Of a DNA stretch of 64,000 bases, positions 1-9,674 are shown one piece after another. Where the stretch lies: NCBI GenBank assembly GCA_021741155.1, contig JAIOYP010000067.1, positions 1 through 64,000 of the forward strand. Reading direction: 5' to 3'. The DNA is from Flavobacteriales bacterium. GTDB lineage: Bacteria > Bacteroidota > Bacteroidia > UBA10329. How positions within the stretch are numbered: position 1 is the first letter of the stretch; each line of letters starts with the position of its first letter. The notes under the pieces were generated by a model. It had not been told where the DNA came from. It did not search any database and saw only the letters and a program-made list of their open reading frames with translations. A program made the position numbers and the translations under genes.

Positions 1-138
1 TAGGTAATCTCCAAAGCAGAAATGCTTTCTGGAATTGCGATTGAAGACAATAATGATAATTTCGACATTGCTGGAAAGAGCTGGACTAATGGTTGGCTTC
101 AACCCTTGAGATAAAAGCTGAAGAATTTGACATCTACT
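1..138. other. window edge, no supported gene
   Basis: No complete gene is visible. Any plus-strand reading frame entering from the left is closed by a stop at 3, 7 or 44. The frame open from 4 to 114 encodes only about 36 residues and has an in-frame TAG just before it. It may be a remnant, but I cannot assign it. The terminator that follows could serve a gene lying to the left. Confidence 0.4.
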
Positions 139-167
139 AAAAAGGCCTCCGAATGGAGTCCTTTTTT
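139..167. terminator. bidirectional intrinsic terminator downstream of engB
   Basis: A stem AAAGGcCTCC / GGAGtCCTTT with a GAAT loop is flanked by an A-run on the left and a T-run on the right, so it can end transcription from either side. It overlaps the engB stop codon (166-168). Confidence 0.75.
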
Positions 168-780
168 ATGCAGTAAACTTCGATTTGAAATCCGAATTGA
201 GGGTCTCGATATATTCGAGTAGTGCTTCCTTGCCATCGCTCTTTTCGGCTGAGGTTAACACCTGAAGTGGTAACTCATCCCATGTTTCGAGCATTTTCGT
301 CCGGTACTTCTTCAGCATGGGCTCAATTTCTCCGCGTTTAAGCTTGTCGAGCTTGGTAAAAACCATTGTAAATGGAATTCCCGAAACACCCAGCCATTCC
401 ATAAATTCCAAATCAATCTGCTGCGGAGTATGTCTAATATCAACCAGAACGAACACAGTCACCAAATTTTCCCTTTGGAGAATGTAATCGTTAATCATCT
501 TCTCAAACTTCTTCCTGTGTGATGGTGGAACTTTGGCGTATCCATATCCTGGAAGATCAACCAAATACCAAGATTCATTTACCAAGAAGTGATTGATGAG
601 CTGAGTCTTTCCTGGAGTAGAGCTGGTCTTAGCCAAGTTCTTTCTTCCCATCAACATATTAATAAGGGAAGATTTACCCACATTCGAACGACCAATGAAT
701 GCGAATTCAGGTCGGTCGGGTTTAGGACACTTTCGCATGTCCGAGTTGCTCATCACAAACTCGACATCTTTTATCAGCAT
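166..780 (-). CDS. engB: ribosome biogenesis GTP-binding protein EngB (YsxC/YihA)
   Basis: A TRAFAC-class GTPase of 204 residues, the usual family length, needed for late 50S subunit assembly. All G motifs can be read: G1 GRSNVGKS at about 30-37, a switch-I region with STPGKTQ near 53-60, G3 DLPG at 75-78, G4 TKLD at 142-145 and G5 SAEKSDGK at about 177-184. It lies 4 bp downstream of the alpha/beta hydrolase stop and is therefore probably transcribed with it, divergently from the dcw cluster. The order hydrolase-engB next to mraZ is common in Bacteroidota as far as I recall. Confidence 0.95.
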   Translation of the reverse strand: MLIKDVEFVMSNSDMRKCPKPDRPEFAFIGRSNVGKSSLINMLMGRKNLAKTSSTPGKTQLINHFLVNESWYLVDLPGYGYAKVPPSHRKKFEKMINDYILQRENLVTVFVLVDIRHTPQQIDLEFMEWLGVSGIPFTMVFTKLDKLKRGEIEPMLKKYRTKMLETWDELPLQVLTSAEKSDGKEALLEYIETLNSDFKSKFTA

Positions 781-784
781 AAAA

Positions 785-1543
785 TCAATCTTTAAGAACG
801 TGTTTTTTCAGCCAAGGCGACAAGAGCGCGTTGAACTGCTTCGGATGCTCCATCATTGGCGCATGTCCACATTTATCAATCCAATATAACTCCGAATTCG
901 GAAGCAGTTCATGAAACTCTTCCGCAACCTCAGGTGGAGTAACGCCATCATTCTTTCCCCAAATCAAACAAGTGGGAATTGTAATGGTGGGAAGATCATC
1001 CTTCATATTGTGACGAATCGCTGACTTAGCAATGGCCAAAACACGAATCAGCTTATTCCTGTCATTAATAATATCAAAAACCTCCTCAATAAGGCCTTCG
1101 GTGGCATTGGCTGGATCGTAGAATGTGTCTTCAACCTTCTTCTTAATGTACTCTCGGTCTTCTCGTCTTGGGAAAGAACCACCAAAAGCATTCTCATACA
1201 AACCAGAACTTCCAGTCAGAATCAAAGCCTTCACCTTTTCTGGATGCGCAACTGAATAAACAAGCGACACGTGACCACCAAGTGAATTGCCGAGTAAAGT
1301 CAAGTCATCGAAGTTTTTGAAAACGACAAATTCGTGGATGTAAGCCGCCAATTCCTTCACGTTGGTCTTTAACAACGGTAGTTCGTAGATAGGCATAATC
1401 GGAATTACCACTTTGTAATCCTTGGAGAATTCCTCCAACACATCCTGAAAATTACTGAGCGCCCCGAACAGACCATGAAGCACGAGCAAGACTGGACCCT
1501 CGCCCTGCTCAATGTATTTATGTCCTGATTCCTCTTTTACCAC
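785..1543 (-). CDS. alpha/beta-fold hydrolase
   Basis: A predicted cytoplasmic alpha/beta hydrolase; the substrate is unknown. Counting from the longest possible start at 1609, the oxyanion motif HGLFG is at 45-49, the nucleophile elbow GNSLGG has its Ser at 109, the acid is in WGKNDG (Asp 221) and the His is in KCGHAPMMEHP (His 249). I prefer the GTG at 1543 (252 residues). A good promoter (TTG, 18-nt gap, TAATTTTG on the minus strand, 1562-1590) lies inside the longer ORF, and the shortened N-terminus resembles the family start I remember. The longer ATG form (to 1609, 274 residues) cannot be excluded. The gene is followed at 4 bp by engB. Confidence 0.8.
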   Translation of the reverse strand: MVKEESGHKYIEQGEGPVLLVLHGLFGALSNFQDVLEEFSKDYKVVIPIMPIYELPLLKTNVKELAAYIHEFVVFKNFDDLTLLGNSLGGHVSLVYSVAHPEKVKALILTGSSGLYENAFGGSFPRREDREYIKKKVEDTFYDPANATEGLIEEVFDIINDRNKLIRVLAIAKSAIRHNMKDDLPTITIPTCLIWGKNDGVTPPEVAEEFHELLPNSELYWIDKCGHAPMMEHPKQFNALLSPWLKKHVLKD

Positions 1544-1561
1544 TTGGATTGACGCTTTCGC

Positions 1562-1590
1562 CAAAATTAACCAAAAATGAGGGGGCACAA
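1562..1590 (-). promoter_or_regulatory. Bacteroidota-type promoter for hydrolase-engB
   Basis: On the minus strand, TTG (complement of 1588-1590) is followed after 18 nt by TAATTTTG (complement of 1562-1569). This matches the -33 TTG / -7 TAnnTTTG pattern of Bacteroidota sigma-70-type promoters. Transcription would start near 1558, giving a leader of about 15 nt before the GTG at 1543. Confidence 0.6.
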
Positions 1591-1634
1591 TCTCGAATAA
1601 ATCAATCAAAAAGTGGCGTGGTTATTAACATTAA

Positions 1635-1650
1635 TACCACTTTCTACCAC
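1635..1650 (-). promoter_or_regulatory. possible MraZ-type repeats facing the hydrolase operon
   Basis: Two GTGGTA hexamers on the minus strand (plus-strand TACCAC at 1635-1640 and 1645-1650) are exactly 10 bp apart. This is the same word and period as the triplet ahead of mraZ but in the opposite orientation. They lie about 45 bp upstream of the predicted hydrolase promoter. A regulatory role is inferred. Confidence 0.4.
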
Positions 1651-1703
1651 CACCATATTTGTACTAAAATGTACTTGAATAGCGCTGTACCGTAACCTTT
1701 TCG

Positions 1704-1711
1704 TAAATTTG
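1704..1711 (+). promoter_or_regulatory. -7 box (TAAATTTG) of probable dcw promoter
   Basis: A perfect TAnnTTTG match 93 nt upstream of the mraZ GTG. No TTG lies at the usual 17-23 nt spacing (the nearest is 26 nt upstream), so the -33 element is weak. The predicted start near 1715 falls just before the GTGGTA repeats. Confidence 0.45.
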
Positions 1712-1733
1712 AACTATAAAGTTTTCAACAGTT

Positions 1734-1759
1734 GTGGTAAACTGTGGTAAAGAGTGGTA
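1734..1759 (+). promoter_or_regulatory. MraZ operator: three GTGGTA direct repeats, 10-bp period
   Basis: GTGGTA occurs at 1734-1739, 1744-1749 and 1754-1759, separated by 4-nt spacers, so each copy sits on the same face of the helix. In E. coli, MraZ represses its own operon by binding TGGGN repeats spaced to a 10-bp period, so the position and geometry here fit autoregulation by the MraZ encoded 38 bp downstream. The hexamer itself differs from the E. coli word. Confidence 0.7.
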
Positions 1760-1796
1760 GATAATCCATTCCTTTACCTGATAAATTCTAGTGTAA

Positions 1797-2270
1797 GTGA
1801 CCAACATTATCGGCACATATGAATGCAAAGTGGACGCCAAGGGCCGACTCATGCTACCTACAGCGTTGAAGAAGCAATTGACGTCTCAACTCGAAAGCGG
1901 CTTCGTTCTGAAGCGCAGCATGTTCGAGAAATGCATTGAATTGTACCCGATGAGTGAGTGGAATGATACGATGAGTGACGTGACTAAATTGAGCAGGTTT
2001 AAGCGCAAGAATGTCGAGTTCATCAGGTTATTTACAGCTGGGGTGAGGATCGTTGAGCTGGATGTGACGGGCCGATTGCTGATTCCAAAAGATTTAGTGG
2101 GATTCAGTTCAATCACCAACAACATCGTTCTCGCAAGTGCCGGTACCTATGTGGAAATATGGGACAAGGACGCTTACGAGGAGAAGTTGAGCAATCCTGA
2201 AACAGACATTGCCACACTGGCTGAAGAAGTCATGGGCAGCCTAAAAGACAGGGCTGATGACCTACCATGA
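1797..2270 (+). CDS. mraZ: transcriptional regulator MraZ
   Basis: 157 residues with two SpoVT-AbrB-like halves, each containing the conserved DAKGR/LP-type element (VDAKGRLMLP near residue 12; VTGRLLIPKD near 90). This is the ring-forming DNA-binding regulator of the dcw operon. The GTG start gives the canonical N-terminus ending in IGTYECKVDAKGR. It is the first gene of the cluster, and its 3' end overlaps rsmH by 14 nt, suggesting translational coupling. The GTGGTA repeats upstream are its likely operator. Confidence 0.95.
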   Translation: MTNIIGTYECKVDAKGRLMLPTALKKQLTSQLESGFVLKRSMFEKCIELYPMSEWNDTMSDVTKLSRFKRKNVEFIRLFTAGVRIVELDVTGRLLIPKDLVGFSSITNNIVLASAGTYVEIWDKDAYEEKLSNPETDIATLAEEVMGSLKDRADDLP

Positions 2271-3153
2271 CCCCGTCCTGTTACAGGATTGCGTTGACGG
2301 CTTAAAGATCGATCCCAACGGGATTTACGTGGATCTCACCTTCGGTGGAGGCGGTCATTCACGAGAGATTTTAAAGCATTTGAAAGGCGGACATCTGTAC
2401 GCCTTCGATCAGGATAAAGACGCACAAATGAACCTGTTGCAGGACGAACGTTTCACATTTATACCACACAACTTTAGGTATGTGCGCAACTTCCTGCGGT
2501 ACTTTAAAGCCGTTCCTGTTGATGGCGTTTTGGCCGATTTAGGAATCTCTTCCTTTCAGATTGATGAGCCAAGTCGCGGATTCAGCACACGAGCAGATGG
2601 TCCATTAGACATGAGAATGTCAGATGGAATTGAGCTTACAGCGAGAACCATCATCAATGAGTATTCAGTAGAAAATCTATCGCGAATTTTTCGGGAAAAT
2701 GCGGATTTGAATGAGGCCTGGAAACTCTCAAAAGCAATTGTTGCTGCTAGAGGAGTTCAGCCAATTGAAACCATAGAACAATTTAAAGTGGTAATTCTTC
2801 CCAGCGCGCAGCGCGGAAAAGAAAACAGCTTCATGTCGCGCGTTTTTCAGGCGATAAGAATAGAAGTAAACGATGAGATAAATGCATTGGAAGAAATGCT
2901 TGTTCAAATGCCAAACATCCTTACCGAGGGCGGGCGATTGGTGGTTATTTCTTATCACTCGCTAGAAGACAGATTGGTAAAAAATCTTGTAAAAAGCGGA
3001 AACATTGAAGGTAAAATGGAGAAAGATTTCTTCGGAAAACCTCTTGTTCCATTCAATGCTATTTCAAGAAAACCCATCATACCAACGGATGAAGAAATAG
3101 CACGAAATCCACGCGCCAGAAGTGCGAAATTGAGAATTGCAGAAAAAATCTAA
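2257..3153 (+). CDS. rsmH: 16S rRNA (cytosine-1402-N4)-methyltransferase RsmH
   Basis: A 298-residue SAM-dependent methyltransferase (old name MraW) that modifies C1402 in the ribosomal P site. The N-terminus TYHDPVLLQDCVDGL and the glycine-rich SAM loop DLTFGGGGHS (about 26-35) are typical. The C-terminal half has the ADLGISSFQ and VISYHSLEDRLVK signatures. The start overlaps mraZ by 14 nt; the stop overlaps the next start by 1 nt (TAATG). Confidence 0.96.
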   Translation: MTYHDPVLLQDCVDGLKIDPNGIYVDLTFGGGGHSREILKHLKGGHLYAFDQDKDAQMNLLQDERFTFIPHNFRYVRNFLRYFKAVPVDGVLADLGISSFQIDEPSRGFSTRADGPLDMRMSDGIELTARTIINEYSVENLSRIFRENADLNEAWKLSKAIVAARGVQPIETIEQFKVVILPSAQRGKENSFMSRVFQAIRIEVNDEINALEEMLVQMPNILTEGGRLVVISYHSLEDRLVKNLVKSGNIEGKMEKDFFGKPLVPFNAISRKPIIPTDEEIARNPRARSAKLRIAEKI

Positions 3154-3521
3154 TGAGTCAGGAAACGGAAAATACAACAGAGGAAAGAGGCGCTGCAAAG
3201 CGCGTTCTCGGTGTGCTTGACGGGAGTTTCCTCACGCGAGATAATATGTTGAACAACATTCCATTTCTGTTATTCATGTTCGGCATTGGCATATTCTACA
3301 TCGGCAACAGCCACTTTGGAGAAGGTACCATTATCGGAATGGAAAAAATGAATCGTGAAATCAAGGAATTGAAATCAGAATTCATCTCCACACGATCAGA
3401 GTTAATGTTTGCAAGCAAGCAAAGTGAAGTAGCAAAAGCAGTGGCACCGATGGGAATTTACGAAAGCGTGGTGCCGCCTAAGAAAATCGTGGTCAAATCA
3501 AAAGAACATCCTGAGAATTGA
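3153..3521 (+). CDS. ftsL: FtsL-like divisome membrane protein
   Basis: A 122-residue bitopic protein: a charged cytoplasmic N-terminus of about 35 residues, one transmembrane segment (about 36-55, IPFLLFMFGIGIFYIGNS), then a periplasmic stretch rich in K/E/S that could form a coiled coil. FtsL sequences are poorly conserved. The assignment rests on position between rsmH and ftsI, size and topology, which match the Bacteroidota FtsL-like family. It overlaps both neighbours by 1-4 nt. Confidence 0.75.
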   Translation: MSQETENTTEERGAAKRVLGVLDGSFLTRDNMLNNIPFLLFMFGIGIFYIGNSHFGEGTIIGMEKMNREIKELKSEFISTRSELMFASKQSEVAKAVAPMGIYESVVPPKKIVVKSKEHPEN

Positions 3522-5617
3522 GCCACGAAAAGGAAATAAAAACCCGTGTCTATGTCTCTTATGGACTGATGTGTGTCTTCGCCATCGCAATTGTTGCGCG
3601 CGTAGCTCAGATACAGTTCGTTGAAGGCGAAAAGTGGAAAGAAAAGGCTGAGACACAAACCACCGCTTTCCGTGAAATCGAGGCATCGCGCGGCAATATT
3701 TTTGCTACTGATGGTAGCCTTTTGGCCACTTCAGAACCAATCTACGAAATCCGTTGGGATGCAGCAGTTCCAACATTGTCGGATGATTATTTCAATGAAC
3801 ATATCGGTAAATTATCACGTCAACTTTCTGGGCTTTTCGGAGACAAATCTGCCGAATCTTACAAACGAGAACTAACCAAAGCCAGACTCAATAAGAGTCA
3901 GTATTACCTTATTAAAAGGAAGGTCGGGCACAAGGAATTGAAGGCGCTCCGTGAGTTTGAGATTTTTAATCTTGGAAAGTACAGCGGTGGCCTCATCTAC
4001 AATCAAAACAGTAAACGGGCAATGCCATTCAAGCAATTGGCTGCCAGAACCATTGGTTATGACCAGCCTGGAACCAGCGTTGGTCTAGAAGGTGCTTACT
4101 CTACCGAATTGGCTGGGGTTGGAGGCAAACGTCTCATGCGAAAAATTGCTGGCGGAAACTGGAAACCATTAAGCGATGAGAACGAAATTGAACCTGAGGA
4201 TGGTTCTGATTTGGTTACAACCATTGATATTAACATTCAGGATGTGGCACAAAACGCGCTACTCAACCAATTACAAAAGCACGGTGCGCATCATGGTTGT
4301 GCCATTCTGATGGAGGTTCAAACAGGCAACATCAAGGCCATTGCCAACCTGACTTCTCAGGGTGATGGTTCTTATGCTGAAACATACAACTACGCTATTG
4401 GATCAACTACTGAACCCGGTTCTACATTCAAATTGGCCAGCCTGCTTTGTCTTTTGGAAGATGGATTCGTGGACATCACCGATTCGGTTGATATCGAAGG
4501 AGGCATCAAACGCTTTCACAACGCCACGATGAAGGACTCGAAAACGGGCGTTTACAACAAGATAACGGTAGCCAAAGTATTTGAGATTTCATCCAATGTT
4601 GGCGTTTCAAAACTGGTGAATCAATACTACCAGAAAGATCCTCAGAAACTGATTGACCGCATGGTTGCCATGGGTCTGGACAATCCATTAGGATTGGAAA
4701 TTCCTGGAGAAGGAAAGCCATCAATTCCTTCTCCTAAAGATGCTAGCTGGTCGGGAATCTCACTTCCTTGGATGAGCATTGGATACGAAGTACTACAAAC
4801 CCCAATACAAATTCTGGCATTCTACAATGCGATTGCGAATGATGGAAAAATGGTGCGTCCAAAGTTTGTCAACAGCATCACCAAGCACGGAACTGTAGTG
4901 AAGGAATTCCCAACTGTAGTCCTCAAAGAACGCATCTGTTCTCAGAAAACTGTTGACAAGTTGAAATTGATGATGGAAGGCGTGGTGGAGCATGGCACTG
5001 CCAGTAACCTGAAACACGCCAACTACAAAATTGCGGGCAAAACAGGAACCGCTCAGATTTCCAAAGGTGGAAGTTATCACAAGGACAAGAGCTACCAAGC
5101 ATCGTTTGTGGGTTACTTCCCTGCTGACAAACCGCGGTACACCTGCATTGTGGTTATTGATTCACCTACCAGTTCTGTCTATTACGGAAACGTGGTTGCT
5201 GGACCAATTTTCAAAGAGATTTCGGACAAAGTTTACTCCACGCAAGTGAAAATGTTGGAAGAAGTTGAGACAGACCCACTACTAGCGAATTCCATCATTC
5301 CGTTCTCAAAAATCAGCGAAAAACACGATCTCGTTAAAGCTTTTGAGACTCTAAACATTAAAACGGACGTAAAAGATCCTGACGCGAAATGGGCATTAGC
5401 TTCTTCGGATTCCAATTCAGTGAACATCATTGAGCGTGAGGTAATCGAGAATCTCGTTCCGCGAGTTATAGGTATGGGCGCGATGGACGCACTCTTTCTA
5501 TTAGAAAACTCAGGACTGAAAGTAAGCATGGTTGGTTCTGGTGTTGTGCGTCAACAATCTATCACCCCAGGAACCCGCACGATGCGTGGCAATGAAATAA
5601 TCCTTCAACTATCATGA
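3518..5617 (+). CDS. ftsI: division-specific transpeptidase (PBP3/FtsI) with PASTA domain
   Basis: A 699-residue class B penicillin-binding protein that cross-links septal peptidoglycan. It has an N-terminal membrane anchor (about 11-30), a dimerisation domain, and a transpeptidase domain with STFK (302-305, active Ser), SSN (358-360) and KTGT (508-511). A single PASTA domain occupies about 645-699. The start is TTG at 3518, overlapping the ftsL-like stop as TTGA; no better ATG fits the membrane anchor. The stop overlaps murE as ATGA. Confidence 0.94.
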   Translation: MSHEKEIKTRVYVSYGLMCVFAIAIVARVAQIQFVEGEKWKEKAETQTTAFREIEASRGNIFATDGSLLATSEPIYEIRWDAAVPTLSDDYFNEHIGKLSRQLSGLFGDKSAESYKRELTKARLNKSQYYLIKRKVGHKELKALREFEIFNLGKYSGGLIYNQNSKRAMPFKQLAARTIGYDQPGTSVGLEGAYSTELAGVGGKRLMRKIAGGNWKPLSDENEIEPEDGSDLVTTIDINIQDVAQNALLNQLQKHGAHHGCAILMEVQTGNIKAIANLTSQGDGSYAETYNYAIGSTTEPGSTFKLASLLCLLEDGFVDITDSVDIEGGIKRFHNATMKDSKTGVYNKITVAKVFEISSNVGVSKLVNQYYQKDPQKLIDRMVAMGLDNPLGLEIPGEGKPSIPSPKDASWSGISLPWMSIGYEVLQTPIQILAFYNAIANDGKMVRPKFVNSITKHGTVVKEFPTVVLKERICSQKTVDKLKLMMEGVVEHGTASNLKHANYKIAGKTGTAQISKGGSYHKDKSYQASFVGYFPADKPRYTCIVVIDSPTSSVYYGNVVAGPIFKEISDKVYSTQVKMLEEVETDPLLANSIIPFSKISEKHDLVKAFETLNIKTDVKDPDAKWALASSDSNSVNIIEREVIENLVPRVIGMGAMDALFLLENSGLKVSMVGSGVVRQQSITPGTRTMRGNEIILQLS

Positions 5618-7074
5618 AGCTCCTGAAGGACATATTATATAAGGCAGGCCTTGAGGAAGTTGTCGGCTCCACTAACGTGGCGATTGAGAACGTTTGCACT
5701 GACTCTCGGCAGGCAAAGAAATTCTCGCTTTTTGTAGCTGTGAAGGGAACGCAAACGGACGGGCACGACTACATCGCTCAGGCCATTAAGCAAGGTTCGT
5801 TGGCAATCGTGTGCGAAACTCTTCCTGAGCATCTTGAAAAAGACGTCAACTACGTTCAAGTGAAGAACAGCCACTATGCGGCTGGCATCATTGCTTCAAA
5901 CTTTTTCGACAATCCATCTCAGTACATGAAATTGGTTGGCGTAACTGGCACGAACGGAAAAACAACCACAGCTACATTGCTTTACGGGCTTTTCGTGGGA
6001 CTTGGCTATAAAGTTGGCCTTATCTCTACTGTTAGAAATCTGATTAATGGAGTTGAGGTAGCCGCTACGCACACAACTCCAGACCCCATTAACCTAAATA
6101 AACTATTGGCCGAAATGGTTAATGCTGGTTGCGAATTCTGCTTCATGGAAGTGAGTTCACATGCCTTGCATCAGCATCGTGTGGCTGGATTGAATTTCGC
6201 GGGAGCGATTTTCACAAATATCACTCACGATCACCTCGATTACCATGAAACATTCAGCAATTATATCGTTGCGAAGAAAATGTTGTTTGATGGTCTATCT
6301 TCCAAAGCATTTGCACTCATAAACGTGGATGATAGGCATGGTGAAGTGATGGTGCAGAACACCAAAGCCAAGGTCGTTACCTACGGATTGAAGTCCATGG
6401 CTGACCGCAAGGCGAAAATCCTTGAGAACAATCTTACTGGCCTCATTCTCAATATTGACGGACAAGAAGTAATCACGCGATTGATTGGCTCGTTTAACGC
6501 TTACAATATCTTGAGTGTTTACGGAGCTGCGCTTGAATTGAAGGAAGAGAAACTTCAGATTCTGACCACGCTTAGCAATCTTCATTCGCCAGAAGGAAGG
6601 TTCCAATTCTTCAAAACCCCGAACAATATTCTCGGAATTGTGGATTACGCCCACACGCCAGATGCGTTGGAGAATGTACTTTCTACCATAAAGGAACTGA
6701 GAACAGGCAACGAAAAACTGGTAACACTTGTAGGTTGCGGTGGTGACCGCGACAAAACCAAGCGACCAGAAATGGCGCGTATTGCAGCCGAGGGAAGCGA
6801 CAAGGTGATTCTTACTTCGGACAATCCGCGAAGCGAAGAGCCTCAGCAGATTATCGAAGACATGAAAAAAGGTCTTGACCCTGTAACGGTGAGAAAAACG
6901 GTAACGATTCTTGATCGCGCAGAAGCTATTCGCACTGCTTGCATGTTGGCTCAACCTGGCGACATCATTCTTGTGGCAGGAAAAGGGCACGAGAAATACC
7001 AAGAGATTAAAGGGGTGAAAACGCCTTTTGACGACATGGAAATATTGACTACTAACCTCAAACAGATTAACTGA
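5614..7074 (+). CDS. murE: UDP-MurNAc-L-Ala-D-Glu:meso-diaminopimelate ligase
   Basis: A 486-residue Mur ligase adding the third residue of the stem peptide. The ATP loop GTNGKTT is at about 112-118, the carbamylated-lysine candidate is in VAKKMLF near 221, and DNPRSEEP is near 403-410. DNPR is the signature associated with meso-DAP rather than L-lysine, so a DAP-type cell wall is predicted. It overlaps ftsI by 4 nt and mraY by 1 nt. Confidence 0.96.
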   Translation: MKLLKDILYKAGLEEVVGSTNVAIENVCTDSRQAKKFSLFVAVKGTQTDGHDYIAQAIKQGSLAIVCETLPEHLEKDVNYVQVKNSHYAAGIIASNFFDNPSQYMKLVGVTGTNGKTTTATLLYGLFVGLGYKVGLISTVRNLINGVEVAATHTTPDPINLNKLLAEMVNAGCEFCFMEVSSHALHQHRVAGLNFAGAIFTNITHDHLDYHETFSNYIVAKKMLFDGLSSKAFALINVDDRHGEVMVQNTKAKVVTYGLKSMADRKAKILENNLTGLILNIDGQEVITRLIGSFNAYNILSVYGAALELKEEKLQILTTLSNLHSPEGRFQFFKTPNNILGIVDYAHTPDALENVLSTIKELRTGNEKLVTLVGCGGDRDKTKRPEMARIAAEGSDKVILTSDNPRSEEPQQIIEDMKKGLDPVTVRKTVTILDRAEAIRTACMLAQPGDIILVAGKGHEKYQEIKGVKTPFDDMEILTTNLKQIN

Positions 7075-8324
7075 TGCTATATCATCTGTTCGAATTTCTT
7101 GAAGCCAATTATGATTTGCCGGGCACGGGAGTGTTCCAGTACATCTCATTCCGAGCAGCTGCCAGCGTCATTACTTCGCTCATCTGCTCCATGATTATTG
7201 GCAAAAAGGTGATTGAGTATTTGCAACTAAAGCAAGTAGGAGAAATTGTTCGTGATCTTGGTCTCGCGGAGCAAACCCAGAAGAAGGGAACGCCAACGAT
7301 GGGTGGCATCATCATTCTGTCATCCATCCTCATTCCGACAATCCTTTTCGCGCAACTAAATAACGTTTATGTGCTTCTGATGATTGTGTCCACCATTTGG
7401 CTTGGAACAATCGGCTTCATTGATGACTATATCAAGGTTTTCAAAAAAGACAAAGAAGGTCTTGCTGGCAGATTCAAGATTATGGGTCAAGTTGGCATCA
7501 GCCTTATTGTGGCTTGCACACTTTATTTTAATGATAGCGTCTCTGTTAAGGACAGACTTGTGAGCGGTGGACAAATCATTGACGTAACCATTGATGGAAA
7601 AGTAGTAAAAGGTGAAACTCACCCTGTTTATGGTGAAGCAGAACATTCACTCGTTACAACAATTCCGTTCGTAAAAGACAACGAATTTGATTACAGCTCG
7701 CTCCTATTCTTCCTTGGCGATAAAGCAAAAGATTGGGGCTGGTTGGTGTTTATTCCGATTGTGATTTTCATCGTCACAGCCGTATCAAACGGAGCAAATC
7801 TTACCGATGGACTGGACGGATTGGCCACAGGAACATCCGCCATTATTGGAGTGACGTTGGCGGCATTCGCGTACGTTTCGGGTAACATCATTTTTGCCGA
7901 TTACCTGAATATCATGTACATCCCAGGTTCGGGCGAATTGGTTGTTTTCATCTCTGCATTTATCGGTGCCTGCATCGGATTCTTGTGGTACAATCAATAT
8001 CCAGCTCAGGTTTTTATGGGCGACACAGGAAGTCTTGCCTTGGGTGGAATCATCGCTGTTTTTGCACTGGCAATCAGAAAGGAACTTTTGATTCCGATTC
8101 TGTGCGGTGTGTTCTTAATGGAAAACCTCTCTGTAGTAATGCAGGTGAGCTATTTCAAATACACGAAGAAGAAATTCGGTGAAGGCAGAAGGATTTTCCT
8201 CATGTCGCCACTTCATCATCATTTCCAGAAAAAAGGCATGCACGAAGCCAAAATCGTTGGTCGGTTTTGGATTGTGGGAATCATGCTTGCTGTACTCACC
8301 GTGGTAACTCTCAAACTTAGATAA
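7074..8324 (+). CDS. mraY: phospho-MurNAc-pentapeptide transferase MraY
   Basis: A 416-residue polytopic membrane enzyme making lipid I from UDP-MurNAc-pentapeptide and undecaprenyl phosphate. Family motifs visible are GTPTMGG (near 75-81), FIDDYIKV (near 118) and [10 protein letters not shown] (near 243-252), plus the late [11 protein letters not shown]. It is longer than the roughly 360 residues of E. coli MraY. The extra length lies in a polar insertion near residues 150-215, as is usual in Bacteroidota to my knowledge. Confidence 0.95.
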   Translation: MLYHLFEFLEANYDLPGTGVFQYISFRAAASVITSLICSMIIGKKVIEYLQLKQVGEIVRDLGLAEQTQKKGTPTMGGIIILSSILIPTILFAQLNNVYVLLMIVSTIWLGTIGFIDDYIKVFKKDKEGLAGRFKIMGQVGISLIVACTLYFNDSVSVKDRLVSGGQIIDVTIDGKVVKGETHPVYGEAEHSLVTTIPFVKDNEFDYSSLLFFLGDKAKDWGWLVFIPIVIFIVTAVSNGANLTDGLDGLATGTSAIIGVTLAAFAYVSGNIIFADYLNIMYIPGSGELVVFISAFIGACIGFLWYNQYPAQVFMGDTGSLALGGIIAVFALAIRKELLIPILCGVFLMENLSVVMQVSYFKYTKKKFGEGRRIFLMSPLHHHFQKKGMHEAKIVGRFWIVGIMLAVLTVVTLKLR

Positions 8325-9655
8325 TGGCTGAGAGACTGGTCATATTGGGTGGTGGCGAAAGCGGTGCGGGCGCAGCGTACCTCGGTAAGATGAAAGGCTA
8401 CGAGGTCTTCCTTTCTGATAAAGGAAAGCTGAAGGACGTGTACGCCAAAAAACTGCGTAGCTGGAAGATTGCTTTTGAGGAAGGAAAACATTCTGAGGAA
8501 AAGATTCTGAATGCTGATTTGGTCGTCAAAAGCCCAGGAATTCCTGATTCGTCTCCTTTGGTTCAAGCCCTTTTGAAGAAAGGCGTGAAAGTCATTTCAG
8601 AAATTGAATTTGGCTTGAAATACACCAATGCCAAAATCATCGGCATCACAGGAACCAACGGAAAGACTACGACTACACTCCTCACCCATCACATGCTTAC
8701 CAAAGCAGGTTTGGATGTGGGATTGGCTGGTAACGTTGGCAAGAGTCTCGCTTGGCAAGTAGCCGATTCAGAGTTTGATTACATCGTTCTTGAACTTAGT
8801 AGCTATCAATTGGATGGTATGTTTGAAAGCCGAGTTAATGTGGCTGTGTTGATGAACATCACGCCAGACCACTTAGATCGCTACGGAAGCATGGAGAACT
8901 ACATCGCTTCTAAGCTTCGAATCACTCAGAATCAGACAGTGGAAGATGCTTTCATCTATTGCGCTGATGACGTGAATATCACCAATGCTTTGAATGATTC
9001 CATGAAGGCAAAACGCCTTCCTTTTACCCTCAATGGCACAGTTGCCGAAGGCGCTTACATCGAACAGAACAATCTCAACATAAACCTCAATAATTCAAAC
9101 CTAACCATGTCAATCCACGAACTTGCATTACAAGGCCGACACAATTCCTACAACTCAATGGCTGCGGGAATTGTGGGTCGCCTCTTGGAACTGCGCAAAG
9201 ACGTAGTCCGTGAAAGTATGAGCGATTTCAGCGCTGTTGAACATCGATTGGAGCCAGTCGGAAAAGTTCAGGGCATCGAGTTCATCAACGATAGCAAGGC
9301 AACCAACATCAACTCCACGTGGTACGCGCTTGAGTGTCAGAACACACCAGTTATCTGGATTGTGGGTGGCGTTGACAAAGGCAACGACTATTCGATGGTT
9401 GCCGAATTGGTGAAGGATAAAGTGAAGGCCATCATCTGTCTGGGAACGGATAACGAGAAAATCCACGCGGCTTTTGAGGGAATTGTTGAGACGATTGTAG
9501 ACACGCAAAGCGCAGTTGAGGCGGTAAAAGCGAGCTATTATTTGGGCAAAAAAGGAGATACCGTTCTGCTTTCTCCTGCATGCGCCAGTTTCGATTTATT
9601 TGAGAATTACGAAGACCGAGGACGTCAGTTTAAAGCTGCCGTTCGATCACTATAA
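8324..9655 (+). CDS. murD: UDP-MurNAc-L-Ala:D-glutamate ligase
   Basis: A 443-residue three-domain Mur ligase adding D-Glu. The N-terminal UDP-binding fold starts with ILGGGESG, the ATP loop GTNGKTTT is at about 109-116, and the C-terminal ligase domain has VEHRLEPV, NDSKATN, the Lys in GGVDKGNDY and SPACASFD. These are the regions that position D-Glu. It overlaps mraY by 1 nt. It is followed after 19 nt by a gene duplicating only its C-terminal domain. Confidence 0.95.
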   Translation: MAERLVILGGGESGAGAAYLGKMKGYEVFLSDKGKLKDVYAKKLRSWKIAFEEGKHSEEKILNADLVVKSPGIPDSSPLVQALLKKGVKVISEIEFGLKYTNAKIIGITGTNGKTTTTLLTHHMLTKAGLDVGLAGNVGKSLAWQVADSEFDYIVLELSSYQLDGMFESRVNVAVLMNITPDHLDRYGSMENYIASKLRITQNQTVEDAFIYCADDVNITNALNDSMKAKRLPFTLNGTVAEGAYIEQNNLNINLNNSNLTMSIHELALQGRHNSYNSMAAGIVGRLLELRKDVVRESMSDFSAVEHRLEPVGKVQGIEFINDSKATNINSTWYALECQNTPVIWIVGGVDKGNDYSMVAELVKDKVKAIICLGTDNEKIHAAFEGIVETIVDTQSAVEAVKASYYLGKKGDTVLLSPACASFDLFENYEDRGRQFKAAVRSL

Positions 9656-9674
9656 ACCTAGGAACCATCAACCT

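Noticed and set aside
4-114. Short open frame at the left edge
   Set aside because: Preceded by an in-frame TAG, only about 36 residues, no recognisable motif; an opposite-strand frame is equally open.
6295-7149. 284-residue ORF antisense to murE
   Set aside because: Lies wholly opposite a clear MurE catalytic domain; composition rich in H/R/F/S, typical of a shadow frame.
9600-9674. Upstream extension of the MurD C-terminal paralogue
   Set aside because: Overlaps murD by 56 nt and encodes residues unlike the MurD family; ATG 9675 fits better.
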